In this document: piece by piece, positions 63,271 through 64,000 of the stretch
How positions within the stretch are numbered: position 1 is the first letter of the stretch
Layout of the letters: every line of letters starts with the position of its first letter
DNA from: Leuconostoc carnosum
Lineage (GTDB): Bacteria > Bacillota > Bacilli > Lactobacillales > Lactobacillaceae
Reading direction: 5' to 3'
DNA length: 64,000 bases
Assembly (NCBI RefSeq): GCF_014207505.1
Contig: NZ_JACHGL010000007.1
Coordinates: 1 to 64,000 of the forward strand
Position numbers and translations under genes: made by a program
The notes under the pieces: model-generated
Database searches by the model: none
The model's input: only the letters and a program-made list of their open reading frames with translations
Told to the model about the DNA's origin: nothing

Positions 63271-64000
63271 TTACCATTGTAAAATAACATTCAGGATAGT
63301 TCCAACAACTAGCCATGCCATCCCCCATGCAACATGACGTCGTTTATTAATATTCATTGTACCTGCAAATTCCCTGAAAAAAGCAGACGTACGATACAAT
63401 TTTGGTGTATAACCGCCGCGCCCCTGTACAGTAATCCCCAACTTTTCAGCTAAAAGGACACCACGGAATACATGATATTCACTTGTATAAAATGTAAAAG
63501 GCTGCAATCCTAAAATTTCAGCACTATATGTCAAATTTTGCAAAGTATTGTGTGATTGTTCTTCTAACATTGTTTTTGCTGGCGGAATACCATACTTATC
63601 AACAGCCCAGTCTCTCATTGCCTGTGCTTCACTAAGATATTGGTCTTCGCCTTGTCCACCAGAAAATACAATCATTGGAAATATCGTCATGAGTTTAGCA
63701 TCTGCTACTGCAGCGCGAATACGCGCATTCACAATATTGCCGATCTTGTAGCCGTCAGCTAAACCCCCGCCAAGCACAACAAGTGGTCCTTGCTTAGGAG
63801 CTGAAATAACCTGTCCATAAATCAAGCTGCTTATTAAAAAACGTAGAAATTGCCAAACAAAATACAACGCTAAACCTGTAATTCCCCAACGTAATAAGAT
63901 GAATGGCGATAACAATACAATCGCAGCTATATATCCGATAAACATTATAGGTAATAAAAAACTACGAAAACGTTTCCAACTATACCAAACCAAACGCCAC
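63271..64000 (-). CDS. DUF218/YdcF-like membrane protein (5' truncated by window)
   Basis: At least 240 residues, open to the right edge, so the N-terminus is missing. The visible part has membrane helices (about 14-33 and 36-60 of the visible frame), then a DUF218 domain with VVLGGGLADG, FSGGQGEDQYLSEAQAMRDWAV, LEEQSHNTLQNL and TSEYHVFRGVLLAEKLG, and a final hydrophobic helix. YdcF/ElyC/SanA relatives bind nucleotide-sugar or isoprenoid-related ligands at the envelope; their exact function is unsettled. Full-length LAB homologues have several N-terminal helices. Confidence 0.85.
   Translation of the reverse strand, partial: WRLVWYSWKRFRSFLLPIMFIGYIAAIVLLSPFILLRWGITGLALYFVWQFLRFLISSLIYGQVISAPKQGPLVVLGGGLADGYKIGNIVNARIRAAVADAKLMTIFPMIVFSGGQGEDQYLSEAQAMRDWAVDKYGIPPAKTMLEEQSHNTLQNLTYSAEILGLQPFTFYTSEYHVFRGVLLAEKLGITVQGRGGYTPKLYRTSAFFREFAGTMNINKRRHVAWGMAWLVVGTILNVILQW

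Overview
The window looks like chromosomal core sequence from a low-GC lactic acid bacterium, most like Leuconostoc or a close relative. This is inferred from the AT-rich sequence, strong Shine-Dalgarno (SD) sites, a CcpA-type cre site, the F1Fo ATPase operon, the anaerobic ribonucleotide reductase, PepO and a full Opp system, and an MFS/DUF4811 pair typical of Lactobacillales. I see no insertion sequence, prophage, CRISPR array or rRNA gene. Most genes lie on the minus strand. The exceptions are nnrE, two small membrane or regulator genes near 38 kb, and the GNAT-rpiA-aspA group.

Layout: 0-3 kb carries cysS and pgk. 3-5.3 kb carries a coupled glycosyltransferase pair resembling GtfA/GtfB. 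5.4-7.6 kb is a DUF4811 protein with a DHA2-type MFS exporter. 7.7-10.7 kb is a short pantothenate-kinase-like enzyme and a HelD-like helicase. A tRNA-Glu, an Old Yellow Enzyme homologue and a secreted LysM/Apf-type protein follow. 13-18.2 kb is a phosphonate-type ABC importer (phnD-phnC-phnE-phnE) ending in a cytosolic 5'-nucleotidase-family enzyme. 18.5-25.2 kb is the complete atpBEFHAGDC operon. 25.7-34.5 kb holds uraA, a decayed gene, prfC, an AEC transporter, an alpha-carbonic anhydrase, nnrE and nrdD-nrdG. 34.8-41.9 kb holds uppP, tRNA-Lys, hemolysin III, degV, two XRE regulators and two SDR enzymes. 41.9-44.3 kb is dut-nudix-radA-orf. 44.5-47.2 kb is GNAT-rpiA and aspA. tRNA-Tyr, tRNA-Gln, a TauE/SafE protein and pepO follow. 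50.6-56.3 kb is oppABCDF, 56.4-59.5 kb is a glutamine-type amino acid importer, 59.6-63.2 kb is an LmrCD-like ABC exporter, and a DUF218 gene runs off the right edge.

How the genes fit together: OppABCDF imports oligopeptides that PepO can cut, and the amino acid importer supplements this. UraA brings in uracil and Dut and NrdDG handle deoxynucleotides. The ATPase extrudes protons. UppP recycles the wall lipid carrier.

Points most worth a second look: (1) radA has no ATG, GTG or TTG at its conserved start and appears to begin at ATC after a well-placed SD. (2) A short gene between uraA and prfC is broken by a frameshift and four nonsense codons but keeps its promoter, cre site, SD and terminator. 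(3) All three substrate-binding proteins here lack a lipobox cysteine. (4) uraA and dut both have an SD separated from the ATG by a predicted hairpin. (5) Several operons have unusual intercistronic or upstream inverted repeats (atp promoter, atpG-atpD, nrdD leader). No clearly novel multi-gene system was found.
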